NCBI GenBank assembly: GCA_947493285.1
Contig: CANLQH010000009.1
Span: 1-64,000 of the forward strand
DNA length: 64,000 nucleotides
DNA from: an uncultured Tenacibaculum sp.
GTDB lineage: Bacteria; Bacteroidota; Bacteroidia; Flavobacteriales; Flavobacteriaceae
Direction of reading: 5' to 3'
Positions 9,617 to 18,681 of this stretch are shown piece after piece. How positions within the stretch are numbered: position 1 is the stretch's first letter; each line of letters begins with the position of its first letter. The notes beneath the pieces were generated by a model, which saw only the letters and a program-made list of their open reading frames with translations, was not told the DNA's origin and did no database searches. The translations under genes were made by a program, and so were the position numbers.

Positions 9617-10735
9617 ATGAAAATTACAAAACTTCACGATTTATATTTTAAAGAATTTATTTCTACTAACGAATTAGCTACTATAGTAAAATCGTTAGCA
9701 GAACAAGTAAAAAACGATTTACCTAAAGATGAAGTTCCTCTTTTTGTAGGAATTTTAAACGGGTGTTTTGTTTTTACTGCCGACTTTTTACGTGAATATA
9801 AAGGCGATTGTGAAATGACTTTTGTAAAGTTAGCTTCCTATGAAGGAACTACATCAACAGAAAATGTAAAGAAATTAATTGGTATCAACGAAGATTTAAC
9901 AAATCGGACTGTTATCATTTTAGAAGATATTATAGATACAGGTACAACGCTACAAGAAATCTATGAAATCTTTAAAACAAAAAATATAAAAGAACTTAAA
10001 GTAGTAACACTTTTCTTTAAGCCAGATGTATACCGTAAAGAATTACCAATAAACTATATCGGAAAAAGTATTGAAGATAAATTTATTGTTGGTTACGGAT
10101 TAGATTACAAAGGCTACGGAAGAAACTTGCCATCTATTTACCAATTAACAACACAACCCAAAATGAAAAACATCGTATTATTCGGCCCTCCGGGAGCAGG
10201 AAAAGGTACACAAGCTGAAGTATTAAAAGAAAAATACAACTTAGTACATATCTCTACTGGAGATGTATTCCGTTTTAATATTAAAAACAAAACTGAACTA
10301 GGTTTATTAGCTAAAACTTATATGGATGATGGTAACTTAGTTCCAGACGAAGTTACGATTAGCATGTTAAAAGCTGAAGTTGAAAGAAATGCTGATGCAG
10401 CTGGTTTTATTTTTGATGGTTTTCCTAGAACAGAATCTCAAGCTGAAGCTTTAGATGCTTTTTTAGCTGAAAAAAACGAGCGTATTAATGGGATGGTTGC
10501 TTTAGAAGTACCTGAAGATTTATTAGTTGGTCGTTTATTAGAAAGAGGAAAAACTAGTGGTCGTACCGATGATATGGATGAAAGTAAAATCCGTAATCGT
10601 TTTAACGAATACAATACAAAAACAGCCGTTTTAAAAGATTTTTACCACGCACAAGGTAATTATTACGGTGTAAACGGTGTAGGATCTATTGAAGAGATTA
10701 CACAGCGTTTATCTGACGTGTTTGACACATTATAA
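9617..10735 (+). CDS. hpt-adk: fused hypoxanthine phosphoribosyltransferase-adenylate kinase
   Basis: One uninterrupted 372-aa frame holds two purine enzymes. Residues 1-180 are a type I phosphoribosyltransferase of the Hpt family, with the PRPP loop VIILEDIIDTGTT near 97-109 and the C-terminal GYGLDYKGYGRNLPSIYQL. Residues 183-372 are adenylate kinase, with P-loop GPPGAGKGT at 190-198, the NMP-binding STGDVFR, DGFPRTESQAEAL and a short LID with GKTSGRTDD. Met183 (ATG 10163) could also start a free Adk. The fusion couples purine salvage to nucleotide interconversion. To my knowledge adk entries of this double length occur in other Flavobacteriaceae, so it is unlikely to be a sequencing artefact. 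Confidence 0.95.
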   Translation: MKITKLHDLYFKEFISTNELATIVKSLAEQVKNDLPKDEVPLFVGILNGCFVFTADFLREYKGDCEMTFVKLASYEGTTSTENVKKLIGINEDLTNRTVIILEDIIDTGTTLQEIYEIFKTKNIKELKVVTLFFKPDVYRKELPINYIGKSIEDKFIVGYGLDYKGYGRNLPSIYQLTTQPKMKNIVLFGPPGAGKGTQAEVLKEKYNLVHISTGDVFRFNIKNKTELGLLAKTYMDDGNLVPDEVTISMLKAEVERNADAAGFIFDGFPRTESQAEALDAFLAEKNERINGMVALEVPEDLLVGRLLERGKTSGRTDDMDESKIRNRFNEYNTKTAVLKDFYHAQGNYYGVNGVGSIEEITQRLSDVFDTL

Positions 10736-10782
10736 ATTACATAAAAAGAAAGAATAAATTTTCTTTTTAAATATTAGAAAAA

Positions 10783-11772
10783 ATGACTGAAGGAAATTTT
10801 GTTGACTATATAAAAATCTACGCATCTTCTGGTAAAGGAGGGCGAGGATCTGCACACTTACACCGTGAAAAATACATTACCAAAGGTGGTCCTGATGGTG
10901 GTGATGGTGGTCGTGGAGGTCACATCATTTTACGTGGTGACAAAAGTATGTGGACACTTTTCCATTTAAAGTTTAAACGTCATTTTAGAGCAGAATCTGG
11001 TGGTGATGGTAGTAGTAGCCGAAGCACAGGTCGTGATGCTGCTGATATTATTGTACCAGTACCATTAGGTACTATTATTCGTGATGCAGATACCGATGAA
11101 ATTTTATTTGAAGTTACACAACACGATCAAGACGTTATCTTATTAGAAGGTGGTAAAGGAGGTTTGGGTAACTGGCACTTTAAATCATCTACCAATCAAG
11201 CACCTCGTTATGCACAACCAGGTATTGAAGGTAAAGACGGATGGTTTCGTATAGAACTTAAAATATTAGCTGATGTTGGTTTAGTTGGTTTTCCTAATGC
11301 AGGTAAATCTACTTTACTATCTGTAATTACTGCAGCAAAACCTAAAATTGCAGATTATGCTTTTACAACACTTAAACCAAATTTAGGTATTGTAGAACAT
11401 CGTAATCATCAAAGTTTTGTGGTAGCTGATATCCCTGGAATTATTGAAGGTGCAGCTGAAGGAAAAGGATTAGGACATTATTTCTTACGTCATATAGAGC
11501 GTAACTCTGCCTTATTATTTTTAATCCCTGCCGATAGTGATGATATTCAGAAAGAATATGACATTCTACTAAACGAGTTAAAAAAACACAATCCTGAGTT
11601 ATTAGACAAAGATCGTTTATTAGCCATTTCTAAATCGGATATGTTAGATGACGAATTAAAAGAAGAAATTAAAGCTGAATTACCAAAAGGTGTCGAGACT
11701 TTATTTATATCGTCTGTAGCACAATTAGGTTTACAAGAATTGAAAGATAAACTATGGGGAATGTTGAACTAG
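10783..11772 (+). CDS. obgE: GTPase ObgE/CgtA
   Basis: Essential ribosome-associated GTPase acting in 50S maturation. Residues 1-158 form the glycine-rich Obg fold (repeated GGxGG motifs such as [13 protein letters not shown]). The G domain follows with G1 GFPNAGKST, the switch region with [20 protein letters not shown] and the G4-like SKSD. At 329 aa it lacks the extra C-terminal OCT domain, as is usual outside Firmicutes. It probably belongs to one transcript with hpt-adk (47-base gap) and is closed by the terminator at 11796-11826. Confidence 0.97.
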   Translation: MTEGNFVDYIKIYASSGKGGRGSAHLHREKYITKGGPDGGDGGRGGHIILRGDKSMWTLFHLKFKRHFRAESGGDGSSSRSTGRDAADIIVPVPLGTIIRDADTDEILFEVTQHDQDVILLEGGKGGLGNWHFKSSTNQAPRYAQPGIEGKDGWFRIELKILADVGLVGFPNAGKSTLLSVITAAKPKIADYAFTTLKPNLGIVEHRNHQSFVVADIPGIIEGAAEGKGLGHYFLRHIERNSALLFLIPADSDDIQKEYDILLNELKKHNPELLDKDRLLAISKSDMLDDELKEEIKAELPKGVETLFISSVAQLGLQELKDKLWGMLN

Positions 11773-11795
11773 TTTCAACTTCTATAAGAATATTA

Positions 11796-11826
11796 AAAAA
11801 AGCAACCTCAATGAGGTTGCTTTTTT
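11796..11826 (+). terminator. terminator after obgE
   Basis: Stem GCAACCTC / GAGGTTGC with loop AAT, flanked by A and T runs (arms 11796-11809 and 11813-11826). It ends the hpt-adk-obgE transcript. Confidence 0.9.
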
Positions 11827-11855
11827 GTTTGTTTTTTAAACTACTTTCATCTACC

Positions 11856-11866
11856 TTTCGCTAACG
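11856..11866 (+). repeat. left copy, 11-bp inverted repeat
   Basis: TTTCGCTAACG here is the exact reverse complement of CGTTAGCGAAA at 12636-12646, and the pair brackets the TlpA-like gene. GCTAAC and GTTAGC are also the core words of the cassette sites found at 44-64 kb. Confidence 0.6.
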
Positions 11867-11923
11867 TTGAATATTATTTATTAAAACTAATTTATATTCT
11901 TAAATTATTTAGCATCAGAAAAA

Positions 11924-12517
11924 ATGAGAATCCAAAAAACAATTCTAATATTAATTATAGTACTTACTTCTAAAGCAATTTTTGGACAAAAAGCTGATTC
12001 GTTAAAAAGTGTAATGTTCGAAAAATTGAAATCTAAACAACGGTTTAAAGAAAATATTTATAATTTCAAGGGAAAAGAATTGCCTAAATTTGAACTGAAT
12101 ATTTTAAACGGAGAAAAACTAAATTCCGAATCTCTGAAAGGCAAACCAACCGTTATAAATTTTTGGTTTAGCAATTGTCAACCATGTATAGAAGAAATGC
12201 CACTTTTCAATAAAATTAAATCAGAATTCAAGAATGATGTTAATTTCATATCTATTACATACCAAAATCAAAATGAGGTTAATGAATTTCTAAAAACAAA
12301 CAAATTTAACTTTACCCATGTTGTTGAAGCTGGAGAGTATCTAAAGTTTTTTGGTTTTTTTGGATATCCTAAAACGTTAATTTTAGACAAAAATCTAATT
12401 ATAAAAAAAATTGAGAAGATGATACCCAAGGATATTGAAAATGAAGAATCTAATAAAGCTAAATTTATAACTCGAATATCAAACCTACTGACTGAATTAA
12501 AAAATACTAGCAGATAA
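11924..12517 (+). CDS. TlpA-like thioredoxin-family protein
   Basis: A 197-aa exported protein with signal peptide MRIQKTILILIIVLTSKAIFGQ and a thioredoxin/AhpC-TSA-like domain from about residue 50 (LPKFELNILNGEKLNSESLKGKP). The redox motif lies in INFWFSNCQPCIEEMP (CQPC), with the cis-Pro segment FFGYPKTLILD. It probably acts as a periplasmic thiol oxidoreductase; the partner is unknown. It is a single gene between the obgE terminator and the minus-strand nlpC/P60 genes, flanked by an exact 11-bp inverted repeat, which suggests it was acquired as a unit. Confidence 0.88.
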   Translation: MRIQKTILILIIVLTSKAIFGQKADSLKSVMFEKLKSKQRFKENIYNFKGKELPKFELNILNGEKLNSESLKGKPTVINFWFSNCQPCIEEMPLFNKIKSEFKNDVNFISITYQNQNEVNEFLKTNKFNFTHVVEAGEYLKFFGFFGYPKTLILDKNLIIKKIEKMIPKDIENEESNKAKFITRISNLLTELKNTSR

Positions 12518-12635
12518 ATACATATGAATAAAACTACCTAGCTTAGTGCTTAATCAAAGGTAATTGCTTTTTGATTACACCTGATTTCCCTAAGGGAATC
12601 TTCTCATATAAAAGCTCAACTTTCTATAAACTAAC

Positions 12636-12646
12636 CGTTAGCGAAA
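12636..12646 (+). repeat. right copy, 11-bp inverted repeat
   Basis: CGTTAGCGAAA matches the reverse complement of 11856-11866 at 11 of 11 positions. The 118 bases before it (12518-12635) contain only a weak hairpin, GATTTCCC-TAA-GGGAATC, near 12583-12600. Confidence 0.6.
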
Positions 12647-12648
12647 AA

Positions 12649-13143
12649 TTAAAAAACTCGCTTCGCCTTTACAAACTCTTTTTTCCAATAGTGTTCATTC
12701 ATAGAAGAAATAGTTACTCCTTTTGATGTTGTAGAATGAATAAATAGAATGTTATCATTTTCAACTGAAGTCACCAAACCTACATGATTGATTCCTCCTT
12801 TTAAACGAGCGATATCAAAAAACAATAAATCACCAGCTTTTATGTCTTTTAAATCAATTTCTTTTCCTTTGGTACTTATTGCACTTGATGATCTTGGTAA
12901 TTCAATTCCTATTTGCTTAAAAGAAGTATTTACCAAACCAGAACAATCCATTCCTTTTTTGGTCGTTCCTCCAGCTTTATAAGAAACCCCTTTGTAGGAA
13001 TTTGCGATTTCTAATAGTTTAGAAATTTTTGAGCTTTCATTTTTTAAAACGATTGCTTTTTCAGGTTGTTCGTCTCCGCTAGTTATATAACGAAAAGCAA
13101 TAAAACCTATAATTACTATTAACAAGAGTATTCTTTTGTTCAT
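12649..13143 (-). CDS. NlpC/P60 family peptidase (copy 2)
   Basis: A 164-aa protein with an N-terminal hydrophobic anchor (about 3-20) and a C-terminal NlpC/P60 cysteine peptidase domain. The catalytic Cys lies in KGMDCSGLV, the His in INHVGLVTS and the third residue is the His of FIHSTTS. Such enzymes cleave peptide stems of peptidoglycan in the periplasm. It is a paralogue of its upstream neighbour (shared YKGVxYKxGGTTxKGMDCSGL and HVGLVTSxxN) and follows it after 2 bases, so this is a tandem duplication in one operon. Confidence 0.9.
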   Translation of the reverse strand: MNKRILLLIVIIGFIAFRYITSGDEQPEKAIVLKNESSKISKLLEIANSYKGVSYKAGGTTKKGMDCSGLVNTSFKQIGIELPRSSSAISTKGKEIDLKDIKAGDLLFFDIARLKGGINHVGLVTSVENDNILFIHSTTSKGVTISSMNEHYWKKEFVKAKRVF

Positions 13144-13145
13144 TA

Positions 13146-13643
13146 TTACAATACTCTTTTTGCTTTTATAAAAGCTTTATTCCAATAATCTTGATTTAAA
13201 GAAGTAACGATAACACCACGAGAACTTGTAGCGTGTATAAAACGAATATCTCCGTTTTTTATAGAAGTAACTAAACCAACATGGTTTACTTTACCTCTTT
13301 TACGAGCTGTTTTAAAAAACAATAAATCTCCTCTTTTTACTTTTCGCAAAGAAATATCGTAACCCTTTGTATACATTTCTCGCGAAGTTCTAGGAATCTC
13401 AACATTTCTTTGTTTAAAAGCAGTGTGAATTAACCCTGAGCAATCCATTCCTTTATTGGTTGTTCCACCATATTTATAACGGACCCCTTTATAAGAAACT
13501 GCTGTCCAAACAATTTTATCAGCAACAGTAACTTTTTTTGTGCCTGTAGCTGTTCTTTTAGTTGTGCTAGTAACGTTTTTTGAAGATCCACAAGAAATCA
13601 TCAAAAATGAGAGTATAAAAATGTAGCGTAGTTTTTTAATCAT
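13146..13643 (-). CDS. NlpC/P60 family lipoprotein peptidase (copy 1)
   Basis: A 165-aa cell-wall peptidase. The signal peptide ends in a lipobox-like FLMISCGSS, so it is probably a lipoprotein. The NlpC/P60 domain shows the Cys in KGMDCSGLIHT, the His in VNHVGLVTS and a third-residue His in RFIHATSS. It lies 3 bases after lpxB on the minus strand and 2 bases before its paralogue. The two copies differ mainly in the N-terminal anchor. Confidence 0.92.
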   Translation of the reverse strand: MIKKLRYIFILSFLMISCGSSKNVTSTTKRTATGTKKVTVADKIVWTAVSYKGVRYKYGGTTNKGMDCSGLIHTAFKQRNVEIPRTSREMYTKGYDISLRKVKRGDLLFFKTARKRGKVNHVGLVTSIKNGDIRFIHATSSRGVIVTSLNQDYWNKAFIKAKRVL

Positions 13644-13646
13644 ATA

Positions 13647-14756
13647 CTAGTGTAATCCTTCAACAATTAATTTTGCTGTTTTTTCTGAAGCTCCTTTACC
13701 TCCAAGTTTTTGTTCTAAATCGAAATAATCTAAAAACAGTTGTTCTCTTTGTTTCTCCTCTAGAATTTTTGTCAATTCAACTTTTAAATTCTCTTTTGTA
13801 AAATCATTTTGAATCAACTCTTTTACTACTTCCTTATCCATTATTAAATTCACTAAAGAAATATATTCTAGTGTAATGATGCGTTTTGCTATTTGATACG
13901 AAATATTGCTTCCTTTATAACAAACCACCTGCGGTACTTTAAACAAGGCAGTTTCTAAAGTTGCGGTACCAGAACCTACCAAAGCTGCATGAGAAATACT
14001 TAATAAATCATAGGTTTTATTACTGATAAGCTTTACGTTTTTATCTCCGATAATTTCTTGATAAAATTCAGTTCCTTGACTTGGCGCTCCACCAACTACA
14101 AACTGATAGTTTGAAAAGTCATTTACCAAAGATAACATTACCGATAACATTTTAGTAATCTCTTGTTTTCTACTTCCTGGTAGCAATGCAATAATTTCTT
14201 TATCTCCTAAATTGTGTTCTTTTCTAAAAGAAAGTTCATCAATTTGTTTTCTACCAGCAATTCCATCAATCAATGGATGTCCTACAAAATTAACATCGTA
14301 ATCGTATTTTTTATAGAATTCTTTTTCAAACGGTAGAATTACAAACATGTCATCAACATCACGTTTAATATCTTTTACCCTACCCGCTCTACTTGCCCAA
14401 ACTTGTGGAGAAATATAATAATTGGTTCTTATACCTTGTTGTTTTGCCCATTTTGCAATACGCAAATTAAAGCCTGAATTATCTATTAAAATAAGTACAT
14501 CTGGTTTGAACTTAGCAATGTCTTTTTTACAAAAAGAAATCATTCCTAAAATCTTACGCAAATTCATTAACACTTCAATAAACCCCATAAAAGCACGCTC
14601 CTTGTAATGCTTTACAAGGGTACCTCCTACTTCTTGCATTAAGTCACCTCCCCAAAAATGAATCTCTGCAGTTGGGTCTTCTTTTAACAAAGCTTTCATC
14701 AAATTTGCTCCATGTAAATCACCTGAAGCTTCTCCTACAAGAATGTAATATTTCAT
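13647..14756 (-). CDS. lpxB: lipid-A-disaccharide synthase
   Basis: Family GT19 glycosyltransferase (369 aa) joining UDP-2,3-diacylglucosamine and lipid X in lipid A synthesis, at the inner membrane surface. The N-terminal signature is YILVGEASGDLHGANLMKAL. Further family motifs are RAFMGFIEVL, YYISPQVWASRAGRV, LLPGSRKQEI and the GSGTATLETALF nucleotide-sugar site. It sits in the minus-strand operon surE-membrane protein-lpxB-nlpC-nlpC. Confidence 0.97.
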   Translation of the reverse strand: MKYYILVGEASGDLHGANLMKALLKEDPTAEIHFWGGDLMQEVGGTLVKHYKERAFMGFIEVLMNLRKILGMISFCKKDIAKFKPDVLILIDNSGFNLRIAKWAKQQGIRTNYYISPQVWASRAGRVKDIKRDVDDMFVILPFEKEFYKKYDYDVNFVGHPLIDGIAGRKQIDELSFRKEHNLGDKEIIALLPGSRKQEITKMLSVMLSLVNDFSNYQFVVGGAPSQGTEFYQEIIGDKNVKLISNKTYDLLSISHAALVGSGTATLETALFKVPQVVCYKGSNISYQIAKRIITLEYISLVNLIMDKEVVKELIQNDFTKENLKVELTKILEEKQREQLFLDYFDLEQKLGGKGASEKTAKLIVEGLH

Positions 14757-14765
14757 CTAGTTAAA

Positions 14766-15053
14766 TTAGAAAAATTTTAAAACCAATGTTAATAAAGCTA
14801 TTGCAATAGTTGCCATTAAAACACCTCTTGCTCTGTAGTCTTGTTTCTTTTTTAAAAACACCCAAAAAACAAATAAATTAGGGATTGCTGCTAATGCCAA
14901 AACAGGCCCTAATACTCCACCTTCTCTTACCATTTTGATTGTTTCAGCAAAAGTGCCTTGCGAAATATATTGCAAGTAAATAAACAAACCACAAGCAGTC
15001 GCTAGTAACGATACTAAAACTCCAATGGCTATTTCTTTTTTTATATGTCCCAT
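14766..15053 (-). CDS. small membrane protein, unknown function
   Basis: A 95-aa protein with three predicted transmembrane helices (about 8-28, 48-65 and 75-94) joined by short charged loops such as KKKQDYRARG. No catalytic motif is visible. Its start overlaps the end of surE by 13 bases, and lpxB follows after 9 bases, so it is translated within the same operon. Position between surE and lpxB suggests an envelope role, but this is inference. Confidence 0.85.
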   Translation of the reverse strand: MGHIKKEIAIGVLVSLLATACGLFIYLQYISQGTFAETIKMVREGGVLGPVLALAAIPNLFVFWVFLKKKQDYRARGVLMATIAIALLTLVLKFF

Positions 15054-15811
15054 GAATTTAATTTTTGAATTGCATGATGCGCTGTCATATCAAACTGAAC
15101 AGGAACCACTGATATATATCCGTTTTCTAATGCCCAAATATCGGTGTCTTGTCCTTTATCTCTATTGATAAATTCTCCAGACAACCAGTAATATTCTTTA
15201 CCATGTGGACTTTTACGTTTTTCAAAATCCTCTTTCCAATACCCATTTGCTTGACGACAAACACGAATTCCTTTAATATCGTTTTCTTTTAACTTCGGAA
15301 TATTTACATTTAATACTACTCCGTCTGGTAAACCATTCAACAATACGTTTAACGTAATTTTTTCAATAAACTTTTTAGCTGCTCTAAAATCAGCATGCCA
15401 ATCAAAATCTAATAAAGAAAAACCAATTGCAGGAATTCCTTCGATACCAGCTTCAACCGCAGCACTCATAGTACCTGAATAAATTACATTTATCGATGAA
15501 TTTGATCCATGGTTAATTCCTGACACACATAAATCTGGTGTACGATTTAAAATCTCATTCTTTGCCATTTTTACACAATCGGCAGGAGTACCCGAACAGC
15601 TATATTCAATCTGAGGACCCTCATCAATTGTAATCGGATTACAATGCAGAACATTGTTTACAGTTATTGCATGCCCCATTCCACTTTGTGGGCTATCGGG
15701 AGCAACTACTACAACATCTCCAATTTTATTCATTATTTCGATAAGCATACGAATACCTGGAGCGGTAATTCCATCGTCGTTAGTAACCAAGATTAAGGGT
15801 CTTTCTTGCAT
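15041..15811 (-). CDS. surE: 5'/3'-nucleotidase SurE
   Basis: Metal-dependent nucleotidase/polyphosphatase (256 aa) of the SurE family, cytoplasmic. The metal site is seen in LVTNDDGITAPGI (Asp-Asp) near the N-terminus and in SGINHGSN (Asn), with APDSPQSGMGHAIT between them. It heads a minus-strand operon. A TACATTTG element at 15837-15830, about 20 bases before the ATG, could be its -7 promoter element. Confidence 0.96.
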   Translation of the reverse strand: MQERPLILVTNDDGITAPGIRMLIEIMNKIGDVVVVAPDSPQSGMGHAITVNNVLHCNPITIDEGPQIEYSCSGTPADCVKMAKNEILNRTPDLCVSGINHGSNSSINVIYSGTMSAAVEAGIEGIPAIGFSLLDFDWHADFRAAKKFIEKITLNVLLNGLPDGVVLNVNIPKLKENDIKGIRVCRQANGYWKEDFEKRKSPHGKEYYWLSGEFINRDKGQDTDIWALENGYISVVPVQFDMTAHHAIQKLNSWDI

Positions 15812-15926
15812 AGTGTGTTAGTTTTACAACAAATGTAACACAAAAAAAGGATTATTATTTTAACATTTTGTAAAGATAGAATCGCTCATATTATGCGTAA
15901 AATTGTAGTAATCAATCACAAACATC

Positions 15927-16448
15927 ATGGTACGAGTTATAGTTTACATTACCGTTTTTATAGTTTCTACATTTTTTTCAGTGGCAACCGCACAAAATAA
16001 AACAAGTATTCCCTGTAGCTCACCTGAATATTCTCAATTTAATTTCTGGGTAGGTAATTGGGATGTTTATAATACAAACAACAAACTAATCGGACATAAC
16101 AACGTTGTAAAAGTTCCTAATGCTTGTGCTATTCAAGAAAACTGGAGTTCGGAAACATCAAAAAGTAAAGGAACTAGTTACAACTACTATAATAAAACTG
16201 ATAATTCTTGGAATCAGGTTTGGGTTGATAATTCAGGGTTTTCACTTGAATTAAAAGGTCATTTTAAAAATAATGCAATGATTTTGAAAAGCAACCTAAT
16301 TAAAAGCGACAAAGGTAATTACTATAACCAAATTACTTGGGCCAAAAACAATGATGGTTCTGTTACTCAGATTTGGGATTACCTAAATGAAAACCATAAA
16401 AAGATTAAAGAAGTTTTTAGAGGAATTTATAAAAAACACAAAGAATAA
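15927..16448 (+). CDS. secreted protein, DUF1579-like
   Basis: A 173-aa protein with a signal peptide (about 1-23, ending TAQN) and a single domain opening EYSQFNFWVGNWDVYN. That pattern and the repeated W/N-rich strands recall small beta-rich DUF1579-type domains. No enzyme motif is visible. It stands alone between surE and prc. Confidence 0.7.
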   Translation: MVRVIVYITVFIVSTFFSVATAQNKTSIPCSSPEYSQFNFWVGNWDVYNTNNKLIGHNNVVKVPNACAIQENWSSETSKSKGTSYNYYNKTDNSWNQVWVDNSGFSLELKGHFKNNAMILKSNLIKSDKGNYYNQITWAKNNDGSVTQIWDYLNENHKKIKEVFRGIYKKHKE

Positions 16449-16515
16449 AAAACTGGCATTATTTTAGTAGATTAGCAGTATAAGTAGCCCAAAAAAATAA
16501 AAAGACAGAAGATAC

Positions 16516-18636
16516 ATGAAGACGAAGTTTATCATTCCATTTTTAACATTAGTATTATTATTTTCAAATACTACATATTCAAACTCAATTCCTGATACCG
16601 ATCCAGATAAAGATCGTGTAATTGTTTATGTGTTAAAGAATATTTTAGGGCGTTATCATTATGTTCAAAAAGAATTAAATGATGATTTCTCTAAACATGT
16701 ATACACTACTTTTATAGACGGATTAGATCCAAGCAAACGATATTTTACACAAGAAGATTTAAAAGAGTTTTCTCAATTCAAATACTTAATTGACGATCAA
16801 TTAAGAGAAACTAATATCGACTTTTACAAATTAGTATATAATCGATTTTTAGAAAAATTAGGTGCTGCAAAAAATAATTATCGTGCTTTACTTGCTCAAC
16901 CTTTCAACTATAAAAAAGATGAAGTAATCGATATTGATTACGACAAGGTTCCGTTTGCTAAAAACGAAATAGAGTTAGTTGATTATTGGAGAAAGCAATT
17001 AAAGTTATCTATTCTAAGTAGAATTGAAGATGCTGAGAATTCTCAAAATGAAAAAATCAAAAAAGATCCAACTTATAAGAAGAAATCTTTTACTGAGTTA
17101 GAAGAAGAAGCTAGAAAAGAGGTTTTAAAAAACATGAACGATTTATACTTACGTATAGATGAACTTGAAAACTCAGACTGGTATTCTACATTTTTAAACA
17201 GTGTGGTTAGTGGTTTCGACCCACATACAACGTACATGTCTCCAAGAAGAAAATCTCGTTTCGATCAAGAAATGTCTGGTAAGTTAGAAGGTATTGGGGC
17301 TCGTTTACAAAAAAAAGGAATTTATACACATATCGTTGAGTTAATTTCTGGTGGACCTGCATGGAAACAAGGTGAGTTAGAAGCAGATGATATTATTTTA
17401 AAGGTAGCTCAAGGAAACGAAGAACCTTTAGACATTGTCGGTATGCGTTTAGATGATGCTATTAAATTTATTAAAGGTAAAAAGGGAACTGAGGTTCGTT
17501 TAACTGTAAAGAAAAAAATTGACGGTTCAACAAAAGTAATTCCTATTATCAGAGATGTAGTTGAATTAGAGGAAACCTTCGTTAAATCGAGTATAGTTGA
17601 AAAAAACGGAGAAAAGTATGGCGTTATTAATCTACCAAGATTTTATATTGACTTTAATGACTTAAGCCGTAGGGATGCAGCTAAAGACATGGAAAAAGAA
17701 ATTGAGCGTTTAAAAAGTGAAAACGTAAAAGGTTTAATTGTTGATTTACGTGATAACGGCGGAGGCTCTTTAAAAACTGCTATAGAAATTGGTGGATTAT
17801 TTATTGAAAAAGGACCAATCGTGCAAGTTAAATACAGAGGAGAGCAACCATTGGTTAAAAATGATACTGATGCAAAAATTCAATGGGATGGCCCACTAGT
17901 AGTTATGGTAAATGAGTTCTCTGCTTCTGCTTCAGAAATTTTTGCAGCAGCCATGCAAGATTACAAAAGAGGAGTTATTATTGGTGGTAAGCAAACTTAC
18001 GGTAAAGGTACTGTACAGAACGTTTTACCTATCAATCGTTTTTATGAGAAGTATCCTAGTGACTTAGGTGCTTTGAAAATGACCATTCAAAAATTCTATA
18101 GAATAAACGGTGGATCTACGCAAATAGAAGGTGTGTATTCTGATATTTCTTTACCTAGCAGATATAGTTACATGAAGTTTGGAGAGCGTGATTTAGATGG
18201 AGCTTTACCTTGGGATAAAGTTAAGCAAGCTAAATACAATACTACAAATTCTTATAGTAATTTTGCAGATGTTGTTTATAATAGCAAGCAACGAATTATG
18301 AAAGATAATAAGTTTCAAAAAATTAATGATTATGCTAAATGGTTAAAGAAAAATCAAGAAGAAAAAGTATACTCTTTAAACTATAATGAGTTTAAAAAAG
18401 AAAGTGAACAAAAAAATAAAGAAGGAGAACAATTTAAAGAAGTATTTAAATTCGACTCTAACCTAACTTTTAATTCACCTAAATACGAATTAGATTTATT
18501 TAAGAAAGATACTGTCTTAGAAGAAAAACGTATTGTTTGGCACAAAAATCTTAAAAAAGATATTTACATGAACGAAGCACTTAATGTATTAAGTGAATTA
18601 AAAATGAACAATAATCATATTGCAGTAAAGCAATAA
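16516..18636 (+). CDS. prc: tail-specific carboxy-terminal protease (S41)
   Basis: Periplasmic Prc/Tsp-like serine protease (706 aa). A signal peptide is followed by the N-terminal helical domain (to about 235) and a PDZ domain (about 245-335, LEGIGARL...GPAWKQGELEADDIILKV). The S41 catalytic core has VDLRDNGGGSL, the nucleophile in NEFSASASEIFAAA and the general-base Lys in GKQTYGKGTVQ. A DUF3340-like C-terminal domain follows. It degrades or trims envelope proteins from the C-terminus. Confidence 0.95.
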   Translation: MKTKFIIPFLTLVLLFSNTTYSNSIPDTDPDKDRVIVYVLKNILGRYHYVQKELNDDFSKHVYTTFIDGLDPSKRYFTQEDLKEFSQFKYLIDDQLRETNIDFYKLVYNRFLEKLGAAKNNYRALLAQPFNYKKDEVIDIDYDKVPFAKNEIELVDYWRKQLKLSILSRIEDAENSQNEKIKKDPTYKKKSFTELEEEARKEVLKNMNDLYLRIDELENSDWYSTFLNSVVSGFDPHTTYMSPRRKSRFDQEMSGKLEGIGARLQKKGIYTHIVELISGGPAWKQGELEADDIILKVAQGNEEPLDIVGMRLDDAIKFIKGKKGTEVRLTVKKKIDGSTKVIPIIRDVVELEETFVKSSIVEKNGEKYGVINLPRFYIDFNDLSRRDAAKDMEKEIERLKSENVKGLIVDLRDNGGGSLKTAIEIGGLFIEKGPIVQVKYRGEQPLVKNDTDAKIQWDGPLVVMVNEFSASASEIFAAAMQDYKRGVIIGGKQTYGKGTVQNVLPINRFYEKYPSDLGALKMTIQKFYRINGGSTQIEGVYSDISLPSRYSYMKFGERDLDGALPWDKVKQAKYNTTNSYSNFADVVYNSKQRIMKDNKFQKINDYAKWLKKNQEEKVYSLNYNEFKKESEQKNKEGEQFKEVFKFDSNLTFNSPKYELDLFKKDTVLEEKRIVWHKNLKKDIYMNEALNVLSELKMNNNHIAVKQ

Positions 18637-18662
18637 AAAAGCAGCCGATTGGCTGCTTTTTT
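18635..18662. terminator. bidirectional terminator prc/clpX
   Basis: AAAAAAGCAGCC (18635-18646), loop GATT, GGCTGCTTTTTT (18651-18662). It lies overlapping the end of prc and before the end of the convergent clpX, with A and T runs allowing use in both directions. Confidence 0.88.
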
Positions 18663-18681
18663 ATTGTTCCTTCTTACAAAA

